From positions 682,001-746,000 of the forward strand of contig JBKBNU010000001.1 in NCBI GenBank assembly GCA_046294845.1: a stretch of DNA of 64,000 nt. Direction: 5' to 3'. Shown piece after piece: positions 42,447 to 51,258 of this stretch (position 1 is its first letter; every line of letters starts with the position of its first letter). The notes beneath the pieces are model-generated. The model worked only from the letters and a program-made list of their open reading frames with translations. It searched no databases and had not been told where the DNA came from. Source of the DNA: Micavibrio_C sp046294845 (GTDB lineage: Bacteria; Pseudomonadota; Alphaproteobacteria; Micavibrionales; Micavibrionaceae). Both the position numbers and the translations under genes were made by a program.

Positions 42447-42878
42447 ATGGCAAAGAAAGTCACCGGATATATCAATTTGATTATCCCGGCGGGTTCTGCG
42501 AACCCGTCACCGCCGATTGGTCCCGCACTGGGCCAGCACGGCGTAAACATCATGGAATTCTGTAAGGCGTTTAACGCCAAAACAGAAAAAATGACCAAGG
42601 GCATGCCTATTCCTGTGGTGATCTCGGTTCACGAAGACCGTTCCTTCACCTTCATCATGAAGCAGCCGCCTAACACCTATTGGATCAAGGAAGCGATCAA
42701 GCTGAAAAGCGGTTCGAAACTTCCCGGTCGCGATATCGTTGGTTCTGTTACAACAACACAACTGCGTCAGATTGCCGAACAGAAAATGCAAGACATGAAC
42801 ACAACAGATGTCGATGCTGCTGTACGTATTCTCGCTGGTTCTGCCCGTTCTATGGGCCTTGAAGTAAGGGAGGCTTAA
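42447..42878 (+). CDS. rplK: 50S ribosomal protein L11
   Basis: A GTPase-centre protein of the large subunit. The 143-residue protein begins KKVTGYINLIIPAGSANPSP, continues with PPIGPALGQHGVNIMEF, and ends with ILAGSARSMGLEV. A strong TAGGAGGT Shine-Dalgarno precedes the ATG. The preceding leader carries a likely L1-binding structure. rplA follows after 4 nt. Confidence 0.98.
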   Translation: MAKKVTGYINLIIPAGSANPSPPIGPALGQHGVNIMEFCKAFNAKTEKMTKGMPIPVVISVHEDRSFTFIMKQPPNTYWIKEAIKLKSGSKLPGRDIVGSVTTTQLRQIAEQKMQDMNTTDVDAAVRILAGSARSMGLEVREA

Positions 42879-42882
42879 GATC

Positions 42883-43584
42883 ATGGCGCTCGCTAAGAAA
42901 ACAAAGATCATCCAAGACAAAGTTGATCGTAAAAAACTCTACACAGTTGAAGAAGCTGTGAAATTGCTGAAGGAAACAGCAACACTGCGCAAGTTTGATG
43001 AGAGCATTGAAATTGCCCTGAATCTGGGTATCGATCCTCGTCACGCTGACCAAAGTGTTCGCGGTATGGTTTCCCTGCCGCATGGTACAGGCGTGAAAGT
43101 ACGCGTGGCCGTGTTCGCCAAGGATGCCAAAGCTGAAGAAGCCAAAAAAGCCGGTGCCGATATCGTTGGTGCTGATGATCTGGCTGAGAAAGTACAAAAG
43201 GGCGAAATCGATTTCGACCGTTGTATCGCTACACCGGACATGATGCCGTTGCTCGGTCGTCTGGGTAAGGTTCTGGGTCCACGTGGCCTGATGCCGAACC
43301 CGAAACTGGGGACAGTGACCATGGACGTGAAGGCTGCTGTTGAAACAGCTAAAGCCGGTGCGATTGAATTCCGTGCCGAGAAGGCTGGTATCGTACATGC
43401 TGGTGTTGGCAAGGCTTCTTTCACCGAGCAGGCTCTGGTTGAAAACATTGTGGCATTCGTCGATGCGATCAATAAGGCCAAGCCCTCAGGCGCTAAAGGT
43501 ACCTACATGAAGAAGGTTTCCCTGTCTTCAACAATGGGTCCTGGTCTGCGTCTGGATATTGCTTCTGCAATAAAAGCCGCTTAA
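42883..43584 (+). CDS. rplA: 50S ribosomal protein L1
   Basis: An L1-stalk protein and probable translational repressor of rplKA. The 233-residue protein has DESIEIALNLGIDPRHADQ, VRGMVSLPHGTG, LGPRGLMPNPKLGTVT (the L1 signature) and KGTYMKKVSLSSTMGPG. Length is normal. The usual next genes rplJ, rplL, rpoB and rpoC do not follow; a terminator does. Confidence 0.98.
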   Translation: MALAKKTKIIQDKVDRKKLYTVEEAVKLLKETATLRKFDESIEIALNLGIDPRHADQSVRGMVSLPHGTGVKVRVAVFAKDAKAEEAKKAGADIVGADDLAEKVQKGEIDFDRCIATPDMMPLLGRLGKVLGPRGLMPNPKLGTVTMDVKAAVETAKAGAIEFRAEKAGIVHAGVGKASFTEQALVENIVAFVDAINKAKPSGAKGTYMKKVSLSSTMGPGLRLDIASAIKAA

Positions 43585-43613
43585 GCCTCTGATCTATATA
43601 CGATAATACTTTT

Positions 43614-43640
43614 AAAAACCCCGGAAAACCGGGGTTTTTT
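43614..43640 (+). terminator. Intrinsic terminator after rplA
   Basis: A CCCCGG/CCGGGG stem with a four-A loop is flanked by A5 and T6. It ends the rplKA unit. Confidence 0.92.
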
Positions 43641-43654
43641 CATTTTAACTCTTT

Positions 43655-43684
43655 TTGTCATTGTTAATAAAAAGATGGTAGAAT
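43655..43684 (+). promoter_or_regulatory. Candidate promoter for the secreted protein gene
   Basis: TTGTCA and TAGAAT are separated by 18 nt and end 47 nt before the ATG at 43732. Confidence 0.5.
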
Positions 43685-43731
43685 GAATGAAATAGAAAAA
43701 GGCGGTATAGGCCGCCTGATAGAGGGGCGAT

Positions 43732-44487
43732 ATGAGCAAATATACAAAAATCGCTGCGTTTGTGTTTAGTCTGGCGATCCTGAGCTGTGCTCAGGCTGAT
43801 AGGGCGCACGCATGCAGTATTTCCGATGCCGGTGATCATATATGCGAAGGGTCATCACCACCTGCGCCGGCCACACCACCAACATCACCAGCCGGATCGG
43901 CTATTCCGACGCAAACACAACCCGTACCAATTACCAATGCAGGGCAGATTATTGATTACGCCAATGCTGTTCCCGAGGTGCAGCAGGATGTGCAGCCCAA
44001 TCTGACGCAGACAACAGATCCGCTGGAGGCAGGCGAGCAGCAATGTGTCAGCCTCGCAGCCAACAGCACGACATCAATTCCTTTCGTATATGACGGCACA
44101 AATGCGATAAATGTGGCTGATGGGCAGGGACCTGCGCGTGTATTTGTTTCACAGCTTCCCGGTTACGATCCGTTGAAACGGATTTCTCCGGGAGTTAGTT
44201 CCGATTATTACAGCCCGTGTCATGCGCAGGCCAATATACCCGAGATTTGTGATGAGTCATGGTGCTGGCCTGATCCCTATAACGAGAACAGCATCAAGAT
44301 GAATACACCGGAATATGTATTGGCTGATCCCGAGAACCGTTCCGATGTGTGTCCGATGGTTGTGGGGGAAACCTACTACCTGAACGTACAGAACGAGAAC
44401 GGTTCCCCCATTAATGTCGGGGTTGGCAACGGTACGGCAGGGGCCTCTTGTGCACCGGCTTATGATCCCTATGCCTGGTTACCCTGA
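43732..44487 (+). CDS. Secreted Pro/Cys-containing protein of unknown function
   Basis: A 251-residue exported protein. A signal peptide of about 27 residues (ending AHA) is followed by a Pro/Ala/Thr-rich linker (about residues 43-65), then a compact-looking domain with about eight Cys in the mature chain, some in the pattern C-x3-WCW (CDESWCWPDPY), likely disulfide-bonded in the periplasm or outside. It contains VCPMVVGETYYLNVQN, a beta-strand-like stretch. No family recognised. It is a single-gene unit with its own promoter and terminator. Confidence 0.72.
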   Translation: MSKYTKIAAFVFSLAILSCAQADRAHACSISDAGDHICEGSSPPAPATPPTSPAGSAIPTQTQPVPITNAGQIIDYANAVPEVQQDVQPNLTQTTDPLEAGEQQCVSLAANSTTSIPFVYDGTNAINVADGQGPARVFVSQLPGYDPLKRISPGVSSDYYSPCHAQANIPEICDESWCWPDPYNENSIKMNTPEYVLADPENRSDVCPMVVGETYYLNVQNENGSPINVGVGNGTAGASCAPAYDPYAWLP

Positions 44488-44537
44488 TATATTGGCATAA
44501 TTAAGGGGCGATCTTTATATTCGTCCTTCATATCATG

Positions 44538-44571
44538 AGAACTTCGGTCTAAAATGACCGGAGTTCTTTTT
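44538..44571 (+). terminator. Intrinsic terminator before the EamA-like gene
   Basis: AGAACT-T-CGGTC pairs with GACCG-G-AGTTCT (11 bp with one mismatch) and is followed by T5. It ends the 43732 transcript and shows that the in-frame ATG at 44554 inside the stem is not the start of the next gene. Confidence 0.88.
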
Positions 44572-44613
44572 GTAAGAACCTCTCCTTATTGTAGCTGCGA
44601 AGGGTATTTGACT

Positions 44614-45489
44614 ATGAACTGGGCACTCTATGCCTTACTGCACAGCCTTTGCCGGGCTTTCTTTGTCGAGACCAACCGCGTCTATAAGGTTGATAGCTGG
44701 CATCTGACCTTCATGCAGGCCTTGTTGGGATTGCTGGTCATGTTGCCGCTGGTACCTTTCATGAACTGGCCTGAAGATGTTCGTTTCTATTTTGCAGCTA
44801 TTATTGTTTCGTTGATTACGGCTGTTGGTTACATGATCCAACTGGGTCTGGCCCAGCAAAAGACGGGCCGTGTTTCGGGGATGTATATGCCGCTGGAAGC
44901 GGTGGCGGCAACCGTGATCTGGATTCTGGTGATGCCTGCTGCGCTCGAATTGCATTCGGATAATCTTCTTTTATCCTTGGGCGTTGTAATCGCTTTTGCG
45001 CTATCTACTTTTGGTATGATCCGCATCCGCGAGAGTGATGTGTCGTGGGCAACATTCCTGATTGTTGCGCCTGTAGGTATTACCTATGCCGTATCGGGAA
45101 TAGCGACCAAGATTGTTATGCCGGAAACAATGATTATTCCGACGGTCCTAAGCTACGTTCTGATTAATTATGTCGTCATGACCCTGACGCTGGGGGGGGC
45201 CTTGCTTGCGAAGAAGAAGGCTACAGCGGATATGCTCAGCAAACATAGTCTCAAGGCCGGATTGCTGACAGGGGCCTTTTCTGTCGTTGGCACTTTAAGC
45301 TTTGTTGCCAGTGTAGCCTTGGCGCCGAATCCCGGCTATACCAGCATGATGGCTATGTTGTTGCCGTTCTGGCTGCTTTTGTTCCACAAAGCTTTGCGAA
45401 TAGAAGATAATGCGCAGAAGATACCGGCTATGATGCTGGCGTTGGGTGTTGTTATCCTGATCGCTGTAACAACGTGGTTTGGGTCCTGA
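44614..45489 (+). CDS. EamA-like (drug/metabolite superfamily) membrane transporter
   Basis: A 291-residue protein with about ten hydrophobic helices in two five-helix halves, the usual size of DMT permeases. ATG 44614 has GAAGGG upstream. Marks are the N-terminal NWALYALLHSLCRAFFVETNR and GRVSGMYMPLEAVAAT in helix 4, typical of EamA-type repeats. The substrate is unknown; the next genes are a PfkB kinase and nucleoside-salvage enzymes, so a nucleoside or sugar is possible. Confidence 0.75.
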   Translation: MNWALYALLHSLCRAFFVETNRVYKVDSWHLTFMQALLGLLVMLPLVPFMNWPEDVRFYFAAIIVSLITAVGYMIQLGLAQQKTGRVSGMYMPLEAVAATVIWILVMPAALELHSDNLLLSLGVVIAFALSTFGMIRIRESDVSWATFLIVAPVGITYAVSGIATKIVMPETMIIPTVLSYVLINYVVMTLTLGGALLAKKKATADMLSKHSLKAGLLTGAFSVVGTLSFVASVALAPNPGYTSMMAMLLPFWLLLFHKALRIEDNAQKIPAMMLALGVVILIAVTTWFGS

Positions 45490-45510
45490 TTTTTTTAGCA
45501 GGTTTTGAAG

Positions 45511-46428
45511 ATGATTATTGTTCTCGGTTCCATAAACATGGATCTTGTTTTCGTTGCTGATCATGCACCGGAAGCAGGTGAAACCATCTTGCTTAAAGAT
45601 TACAGTCTTTTCCCTGGTGGCAAAGGGGCCAATCAGGCAGTAGCTTCTGCCCGCATGGGGGCTTCCGTCATGATGGCGGGGTGTGTTGGTGATGATGGCT
45701 TCGGTCAACAAATGCGCGATACCTTGCGGCAACAGGGTATTGATATCAGCACGATCCATGTACAGCCGGAGGGACGTACGGGGACAGCTGTGATTACCGT
45801 CGACAAGACAGGCGAGAACAGGATTATGGTGGCTTCCGGCACCAATGCAGCGGTAAGTGCCGATCTGGTGGATGACAAGCATTTGGCAGCAGGCCGGACC
45901 ATATTAATGCAGATGGAAATTCCTCCTGAACAGGTGAAGGCTATGGCCAGGCGCGCCTACGGCAAGGTCGATCAGGTTATTCTCAATTTGGCACCGATGG
46001 TTGACCCGGGTGATGAAACGCTTGCCCATGTCGATATGCTGATCTTAAACGAGATTGAAATCGTGCAACTGGCCGCTGCCCGCCAATTGCCCCATGATCA
46101 GGGTTATGAGCAGGCTGCCGCCCGCATGGCCAAGGATTTTTCGATTACATGTATGATTACGCTCGGGACGGCAGGGGCCAAGGCCTTCCTGCCTGATGGC
46201 CGTGTGATGGCTGCGCCGGCGCTCAAGATTGACCATGTTGTCGATACGACAGGGGCAGGGGATGCTTTCTGTGGTGTGTTGGCAGCCGCTTTGGATCAGG
46301 GGGCGTCATTAGAGCAAGCCATGAATCAGGCTTGCGTCGCAGGTTCTCTGGCTTGCCTCAAACTCGGCGCGATGAGTTCTTATCCGCAAAGGCATGAAGT
46401 AGAAGAAGCGTTGAAGGCGGCAGCCTGA
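45511..46428 (+). CDS. rbsK: PfkB-family carbohydrate kinase, probably ribokinase
   Basis: A 305-residue kinase. ATG 45511 is preferred to the TTG at 45505. It shows the ribokinase start (VLGSINMDLVF), GGKGANQAVASARMGA (sugar-binding Gly-Gly region) and DTTGAGDAFCG, whose Asp is the catalytic base. Length and motif spacing suit ribokinase rather than fructokinase. It faces a nucleoside hydrolase gene, whose released ribose it could phosphorylate. Confidence 0.85.
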   Translation: MIIVLGSINMDLVFVADHAPEAGETILLKDYSLFPGGKGANQAVASARMGASVMMAGCVGDDGFGQQMRDTLRQQGIDISTIHVQPEGRTGTAVITVDKTGENRIMVASGTNAAVSADLVDDKHLAAGRTILMQMEIPPEQVKAMARRAYGKVDQVILNLAPMVDPGDETLAHVDMLILNEIEIVQLAAARQLPHDQGYEQAAARMAKDFSITCMITLGTAGAKAFLPDGRVMAAPALKIDHVVDTTGAGDAFCGVLAAALDQGASLEQAMNQACVAGSLACLKLGAMSSYPQRHEVEEALKAAA

Positions 46429-46439
46429 TTTTTTGAGTA

Positions 46440-47396
46440 TTAATCGGTGTGACGTTTGAGAATGCGCTCGAGTCCATCTTTCACGAAAGCAAAGAATCGG
46501 TCGGAGTCAATCATCGCTGTTACCAGCTCGACATGACCATCCGGATCGTCGCTTACTACAAGCCTTCCGCCTTCTGTTGATGCGGGTTCGCATAGGACCT
46601 CTGCATGAACCTTACGGGTTTTATAGTTATCGGGCATAGCCAGATAGGCGGCAACCTGATGATCGTGGAAAAAAGAACCTTCGGCGCCAAAAGCTTTCTT
46701 TTCCAGTTCTTCCGTAATGCGCATGATGGCATCGATTTTATTGGCCAAGAGTGAAGGTTCCATGGCGCGAATAACGTCCTGACGGGCTTTGGTATAGATC
46801 GCTTGCTGTGTGGTATCCAGCGTGTGCAGGACCACAGGAATACCGGCGTTCAAAACAATATGGGCGGCATCGGGGTCCATGTAGAAATTGAATTCGGCAT
46901 AGGGCTTGATATTACCGCCAATCTCAACACCGCCACCCATGATCACCATTTTCTTGATTTTGGTTTTGATGTGCGGGGATTTTTGCAGCAGCAAGGCAAT
47001 GTTGGTAGCAGGACCTGTCACGCAGAGCGTGATGGGATCGGGACTGCTTTGTAAATAATCATGCAGCCAGCTGATAGCGTCCTGTCCTTGTTCTTGCAGC
47101 TCACGGCTTTGGCTTTCAAGGCTGATATTCCCAAGGCCATCACTGCCAAAGGCATCATCACCCAGACGGTAGTCAATCACCAGCGGCTTGTCCGCACCAC
47201 GATAGACGGGAATATCGGTTCGTCCAGCCATATCCAGCGCTAATAGAGCATTACGGGTTGTATGTGTGACACCGGCATTGCCTGTAACGGTAGTGATGGC
47301 TTTCAGGTCGAAAATTTCCGGATAGGCCAAAAAGAGCATGGTGGTGATGAAATCATCACCACCATGATCGCCGTCATGAATAATCTTTACAGGCAT
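46440..47396 (-). CDS. Nucleoside hydrolase (inosine-uridine preferring family)
   Basis: Cleaves the N-glycosidic bond of ribonucleosides to base and ribose. The 318-residue protein begins VKIIHDGDHGGDD, the Asp-rich calcium-binding motif of IU-nucleoside hydrolases, and continues with TVTGNAGVTHTTRNAL, VTGPATNIALLL and VIMGGGVEIGG. A C-terminal HDHQVAAYL carries the usual His and Asp near the metal. It is followed 11 nt later by a phosphoribosyltransferase gene on the same strand's upstream side. Confidence 0.93.
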   Translation of the reverse strand: MPVKIIHDGDHGGDDFITTMLFLAYPEIFDLKAITTVTGNAGVTHTTRNALLALDMAGRTDIPVYRGADKPLVIDYRLGDDAFGSDGLGNISLESQSRELQEQGQDAISWLHDYLQSSPDPITLCVTGPATNIALLLQKSPHIKTKIKKMVIMGGGVEIGGNIKPYAEFNFYMDPDAAHIVLNAGIPVVLHTLDTTQQAIYTKARQDVIRAMEPSLLANKIDAIMRITEELEKKAFGAEGSFFHDHQVAAYLAMPDNYKTRKVHAEVLCEPASTEGGRLVVSDDPDGHVELVTAMIDSDRFFAFVKDGLERILKRHTD

Positions 47397-47407
47397 TTTT
47401 AAAGAAT

Positions 47408-48061
47408 TCAGGGTTGCAGGTTAATATGGTCGCCAAAGTCCGGCAATTTATAGTCTATTTGTTTCGCGCTATTATAACCCACGAAATAAACCTGTTTGCC
47501 ATCGCAATTTACCCATTCGCACTCTTCATCGGGGAAAACCTTTCCGACGGCGATATGAACAGGGTTGTCCATGGTTTCGGCGTGTTCCTGAATTTTTTTG
47601 AGACCCAGAGCGGCGGCGGCATTGGCAAAAACCTGCACTATACCTTTCCAGTTATCGGGAATGGCTTTCATGTGATTAACAATCGTTGATCCCGTGCCGA
47701 TGATGCCATCGACAATGATCAGTTGCTTGTAGCCATTAAGATCAGCATAACCTAAAAGCCTATCTGGATGGGTTTTGACTTGACTATGAATGATGTCCAA
47801 TGGTTGGGAGCTTGCTTTTGCAAAAGCCTCGTGCATCGCCAAAGCTGTGGGTACGCCACCGCGCGGGATAGATATAATTGCTGTGGGAGCAGCGGTTGTT
47901 TGAGGAAATTTTTCGAAATGAACATTCGCCGCTTCGATTGTGTGTTCACGTATGGCTGCTGAATAGGGAGCGCCTCCTGACATGTTGCCAAAACACAAAT
48001 TGTTGAAGCTGTTCAGTCCGTAGCTGTAGATAGGTGATTTAAAGGTTTGATCCGGCATCAT
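47408..48061 (-). CDS. Phosphoribosyltransferase (uracil/purine type)
   Basis: A 217-residue PRTase. The PRPP-binding loop is IIVDGIIGTGSTI (about residues 116-128), with an upstream SIPRGGVPTALAM block (about residues 65-77) contacting pyrophosphate. The arrangement is of the type I PRTase fold and resembles uracil phosphoribosyltransferase most, but base specificity is not certain. It is the first gene of a two-gene minus-strand unit with the nucleoside hydrolase, so the pair converts nucleosides to nucleotides by way of free base. Confidence 0.82.
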   Translation of the reverse strand: MMPDQTFKSPIYSYGLNSFNNLCFGNMSGGAPYSAAIREHTIEAANVHFEKFPQTTAAPTAIISIPRGGVPTALAMHEAFAKASSQPLDIIHSQVKTHPDRLLGYADLNGYKQLIIVDGIIGTGSTIVNHMKAIPDNWKGIVQVFANAAAALGLKKIQEHAETMDNPVHIAVGKVFPDEECEWVNCDGKQVYFVGYNSAKQIDYKLPDFGDHINLQP

Positions 48062-48247
48062 TCAAACTCCAGAGGGGCGGTTATTTGGTGAATGTGCCCG
48101 CATTCTATATAGAAGCGGTGCCATAAAAACAAGCCCTTTTTTCATAATTATATACTTGACTCCCGGGGTGCAAAGAATGTAAAAACCGTGCAAATTGTGC
48201 CCGACACAAAGTCTGGCTTATGAAAATAATAAGTTTTTGAGGGTGTT

Positions 48248-48922
48248 ATGGTTTTAAGAAACGACATTGAAGGCCTGGTTTTTGATCTCGACAATACCTT
48301 GTATGAAAACCCGCCGACAAAGGACCGGATTTTTGCCGAAGCCATGGCTCTTGCGGTCCGCAAACTCGGTTTCCCCGGCACCCACGAAGAAGCTTTAGCT
48401 GTCGCCGGCCAGTCCTATAAGGATCATGGCAACGAGATCGAGGGCTTTGTCGAGAAATTCGGCATGGACGGACAGGAAATATACCATGCCCAGCATGAAG
48501 TCGGGACTGGTTTGATGATTGCAGCGCTACAGCCTGACCCTTCCATTACGAAGGCTTTCAATGAACTGGCCAAAGATTACAAGCTCTTGATTGTTACACA
48601 TGCGACCCAGCATTGGGCTGACCGTTTGATGGATCACCTGCAATTAACACCTGCCTTGAAACCCGGCCATATTCTGGCGCTTGACCATCCGGTGATTGAT
48701 TACAACAAAAAGAATGCCGGTATCGAAGTTTTCAAGCGTGCTGCTTCCTATCTGGGTCTACCTGTCAATAAACTGGCGATCATGGAAGATACGATTGATA
48801 ACTTGCGCCATCCGCATGATCACGGCATGCAAACGGTCTTCATCAACTGGGGCAAACCCAAAGAGGGCTTGCCTGCACATGTGCATCATCAGGTGCCGAC
48901 GATCGCGCAGCTCAAGCGTTAG
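48248..48922 (+). CDS. HAD-superfamily hydrolase, pyrimidine 5'-nucleotidase-like
   Basis: A 224-residue phosphatase. Motif I is FDLDNTLYE (about residues 14-22) with the nucleophile Asp, motif II is the Thr in IVTHAT, and motif IV is MEDTIDNL. The pattern matches the pyrimidine 5'-nucleotidase branch of subfamily IA. A nucleotide substrate would suit the salvage genes beside it, which is a contextual guess. A possible promoter (TTGACT, then TAAAAA after 18 nt) lies at 48156-48185. Confidence 0.85.
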   Translation: MVLRNDIEGLVFDLDNTLYENPPTKDRIFAEAMALAVRKLGFPGTHEEALAVAGQSYKDHGNEIEGFVEKFGMDGQEIYHAQHEVGTGLMIAALQPDPSITKAFNELAKDYKLLIVTHATQHWADRLMDHLQLTPALKPGHILALDHPVIDYNKKNAGIEVFKRAASYLGLPVNKLAIMEDTIDNLRHPHDHGMQTVFINWGKPKEGLPAHVHHQVPTIAQLKR

Positions 48923-49231
48923 TCAGGTCAAGTGATAATAGCCGATAACACTGATCCCGTAGAGAATCATGACATACATCGGTGCCAGCAATAGCCATGA
49001 ACGCAATTCACCGGATGTGATGAAATAGCCAACACTGGCCAAGGCCGTACAGGCCCACAGCGGTATGGTGGCAGTGAAGAGCAGGAAGCGCATCATCTCA
49101 AGATCGGCATCCTGCTCGATATAGGGCATCATATTGAACTTCGTTGCCAGCACTATAATTGTTGGTACAGCATAAAATCCGGCTGCATTAACCATCAAAA
49201 ACAGAATGACCTTAATGATTTTTATTACCAT
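48923..49231 (-). CDS. Small membrane protein of unknown function
   Basis: A 102-residue protein with three hydrophobic helices (about residues 2-27, 46-66 and 74-98). No family recognised. Its stop directly abuts the 3' end of the HAD gene on the other strand. The ORF is uninterrupted and carries a typical membrane-protein pattern, so it is probably real. Confidence 0.6.
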   Translation of the reverse strand: MVIKIIKVILFLMVNAAGFYAVPTIIVLATKFNMMPYIEQDADLEMMRFLLFTATIPLWACTALASVGYFITSGELRSWLLLAPMYVMILYGISVIGYYHLT

Positions 49232-49301
49232 TGCGGAGCCCCTCGCCGTTCCCTTCGTACCTGATCCTGATTGTACTACAAATGCTTCCCGATAAAAGGC
49301 T

Positions 49302-49337
49302 ATAAAAAAACCCGGCTGATATCAGCCGGGTTTTCTT
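49302..49337. terminator. Bidirectional terminator between convergent units
   Basis: A 20-base palindrome, CCCGGCTGAT/ATCAGCCGGG, has A7 on the left and T4-C-T3 on the right. On the minus strand it ends the small lipoprotein gene. Confidence 0.85.
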
Positions 49338-49354
49338 TGTATCTCGAAGAGAGA

Positions 49355-49537
49355 TTACTTGCGCATACGCTGTTCGAATACGCGAGGCTCTTCTCTAACT
49401 TCTTTGCTGCCTACTGTGCGGCTCTCTGTGTAAGGAGCAGCTGTTTCGTAGGAGTAGTCGGCGCTGTGGTTGCCGCCTGCACATGCAGACAGAGCCAGTA
49501 CTGTGCCGAGCAGGCATACAGATGCGATGGTTTTCAT
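49355..49537 (-). CDS. Small lipoprotein (60 aa)
   Basis: A 60-residue protein with a signal sequence and lipobox LSAC, so the mature form would be about 40 residues, lipid-anchored and rich in Glu, Arg and Tyr. ATG 49537 is chosen because AGGA lies eight bases upstream; ATG 49543 and TTG 49552 are in frame. Small alphaproteobacterial lipoproteins of this entericidin-like size are common, but no family can be named. The terminator at 49302-49337 follows it. Confidence 0.7.
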   Translation of the reverse strand: MKTIASVCLLGTVLALSACAGGNHSADYSYETAAPYTESRTVGSKEVREEPRVFEQRMRK

Positions 49538-49707
49538 AGTCATAATCCTCAATCTAGCGCTAGAGGGTTGTAAAACAAGATATGCCTTCCTGAAAAGAAG
49601 ACAGACCCGTTACTTATACACGAGTTGTGGCAGGAATAAAGTGAGATTTTGAATTTTTTGTGACTTTTGTCAGGGGGTTAGGCCACTGTGGTTGCCAGAG
49701 GATGTTT

Positions 49708-51258
49708 CTAGCTGCGCTGCATTTGCTGGATTTTACTGAAATAGGCGTCAATTCCTTTAACCAGAGCCTTGGAAAGTGTGCGTTGGTACTCTGGCTTGGC
49801 CAGTTGGGCGGCCTCCCTAGGATTGGACATAAAACCCATTTCTACAAGTATCGAGGGAATATCTGGTGCCTTTAACACAGCAAACCCTGCATAACGGTGC
49901 GGGTTGTCGAGCATGTTGATCCGGTTATCTTCCAGATGGCTGACCAGTTTGTTGGCAAAGAAGCGGGACTGGTTCATCGTATCGCGCATGGTCAGATCGA
50001 CCAGAATGGTGGCAACTTCCTTGTCATTCGTATCCAGCTTGATGCCCGCAATAAGGTCGGCACGATTTTCGCGGTCGGCAAGCAAGGCTGTTTGCTCGTC
50101 CGAGGCTTTGTCTGAAAGTGTATAGACCGAAGCGCCCTGCACATTCGCCTTACCAATGGAGTCGGCATGCAGCGAAATAAACAGATCAGCGTTGTGCTGG
50201 CGGGCGATATCAACGCGCTTGTAAAGTTTCAGGTAGTTATCTTTATCGCGGGTCAGCAGAACCTTATAGCGGCCTGCCCTTTCCAATTCTTCTTTCAGAG
50301 TACGGGCCATACTGAGTGTGACGTGCTTTTCAGATACGCCGTTTGCTCCCAGGGCCCCCGGATCAACGCCGCCATGTCCGGCATCAATCACAATGATGGG
50401 TTTTTTGTGTGAGGTGACAGGTGCTGCAGGGGCAGCGGCCTCCGGTTTTCTTTCCGGTACCGGTGGTGTTGCCAAAGAGACAATCTGTCCGGTTTCCGCT
50501 CTATCTTCGATAATCTCTTTAGCCGTTGTGACTTCGCCTACATTGACAACCTGCATCTCTGCCGGGGCCTTGGGCTCATACGCTTTTGGCGCTTGCGGCT
50601 TGTTCGAAGGGACAGGGATCGCTCCGGGAAGGGTGTGTTTCGGATTGGCGTCCATGGCAACCGTTTTATTTGTTACCTGCTTCATAGGGGCAGGGATGCT
50701 GACGGCTGCTTGTGGTACGGATTCAAGGCCGGGCGCCTGTAACTTGCCAAAAACTTTTCCTGATTGTGCTGCAAAATCGGCAGTGCTCACTTTTCTAAAA
50801 TCAACAACAAGGCGGTCAGGCTTATTATGGGCGGCGTCACGCGGCAGGATAAAAGCATTGTTGATAGCGACCGGATGTTCAAAATCAATGACAATTCTTG
50901 AAATGCCGGGTTGCAGGGCGCCTTGGCGCACGGAAGAGATTTGGGCGCCTTTTGGCCTGTCAATATTGCCAACCTGCCAGTCGAAAGCGGGCATATCGAT
51001 CACAAGACGCCAAGGATCGGCCATCGCGAAGGCTCTGAAGGCTTGCACCTCGTTCAACTCAAGAACCATACGGATCTTGTCCGGATGATCGCCAAAGCGC
51101 ACGGCGTTTACAGAGAACGCATGGGCGGATGCTCCGCCTGCGAGCAGGAATAGGGCCGTCAGGACCAGTATTTGTATTCTGGAAATTAGGCGCAAGGATT
51201 GGCTCTTGGTTAATGGCTCATGAGTGTTGTAAATCTGCCTTCCATTAGAGAAGAACAT
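49708..51258 (-). CDS. N-acetylmuramoyl-L-alanine amidase with AMIN domain
   Basis: An AmiC-type periplasmic amidase that splits peptidoglycan cross-links during division. The start is uncertain: ATG 51258 gives 516 residues with a long n-region before the signal-peptide core (about residues 30-48, ending SAHA). An AMIN domain (about residues 50-150) is followed by a Pro/Ala-rich linker and the Amidase_3 domain: VIDAGHGGVDPG, then EKHVTLSMA and SLHADSI carry the zinc His and Glu residues. It is divergent from rne, an arrangement common in alphaproteobacteria. Confidence 0.92.
   Translation of the reverse strand: MFFSNGRQIYNTHEPLTKSQSLRLISRIQILVLTALFLLAGGASAHAFSVNAVRFGDHPDKIRMVLELNEVQAFRAFAMADPWRLVIDMPAFDWQVGNIDRPKGAQISSVRQGALQPGISRIVIDFEHPVAINNAFILPRDAAHNKPDRLVVDFRKVSTADFAAQSGKVFGKLQAPGLESVPQAAVSIPAPMKQVTNKTVAMDANPKHTLPGAIPVPSNKPQAPKAYEPKAPAEMQVVNVGEVTTAKEIIEDRAETGQIVSLATPPVPERKPEAAAPAAPVTSHKKPIIVIDAGHGGVDPGALGANGVSEKHVTLSMARTLKEELERAGRYKVLLTRDKDNYLKLYKRVDIARQHNADLFISLHADSIGKANVQGASVYTLSDKASDEQTALLADRENRADLIAGIKLDTNDKEVATILVDLTMRDTMNQSRFFANKLVSHLEDNRINMLDNPHRYAGFAVLKAPDIPSILVEMGFMSNPREAAQLAKPEYQRTLSKALVKGIDAYFSKIQQMQRS

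Noticed and set aside
44554..44613. 20-residue N-terminal extension of the EamA-like transporter
   Set aside because: The ATG lies within the stem of an intrinsic terminator, and the Met at 44614 has a better ribosome-binding site and starts the first membrane helix.
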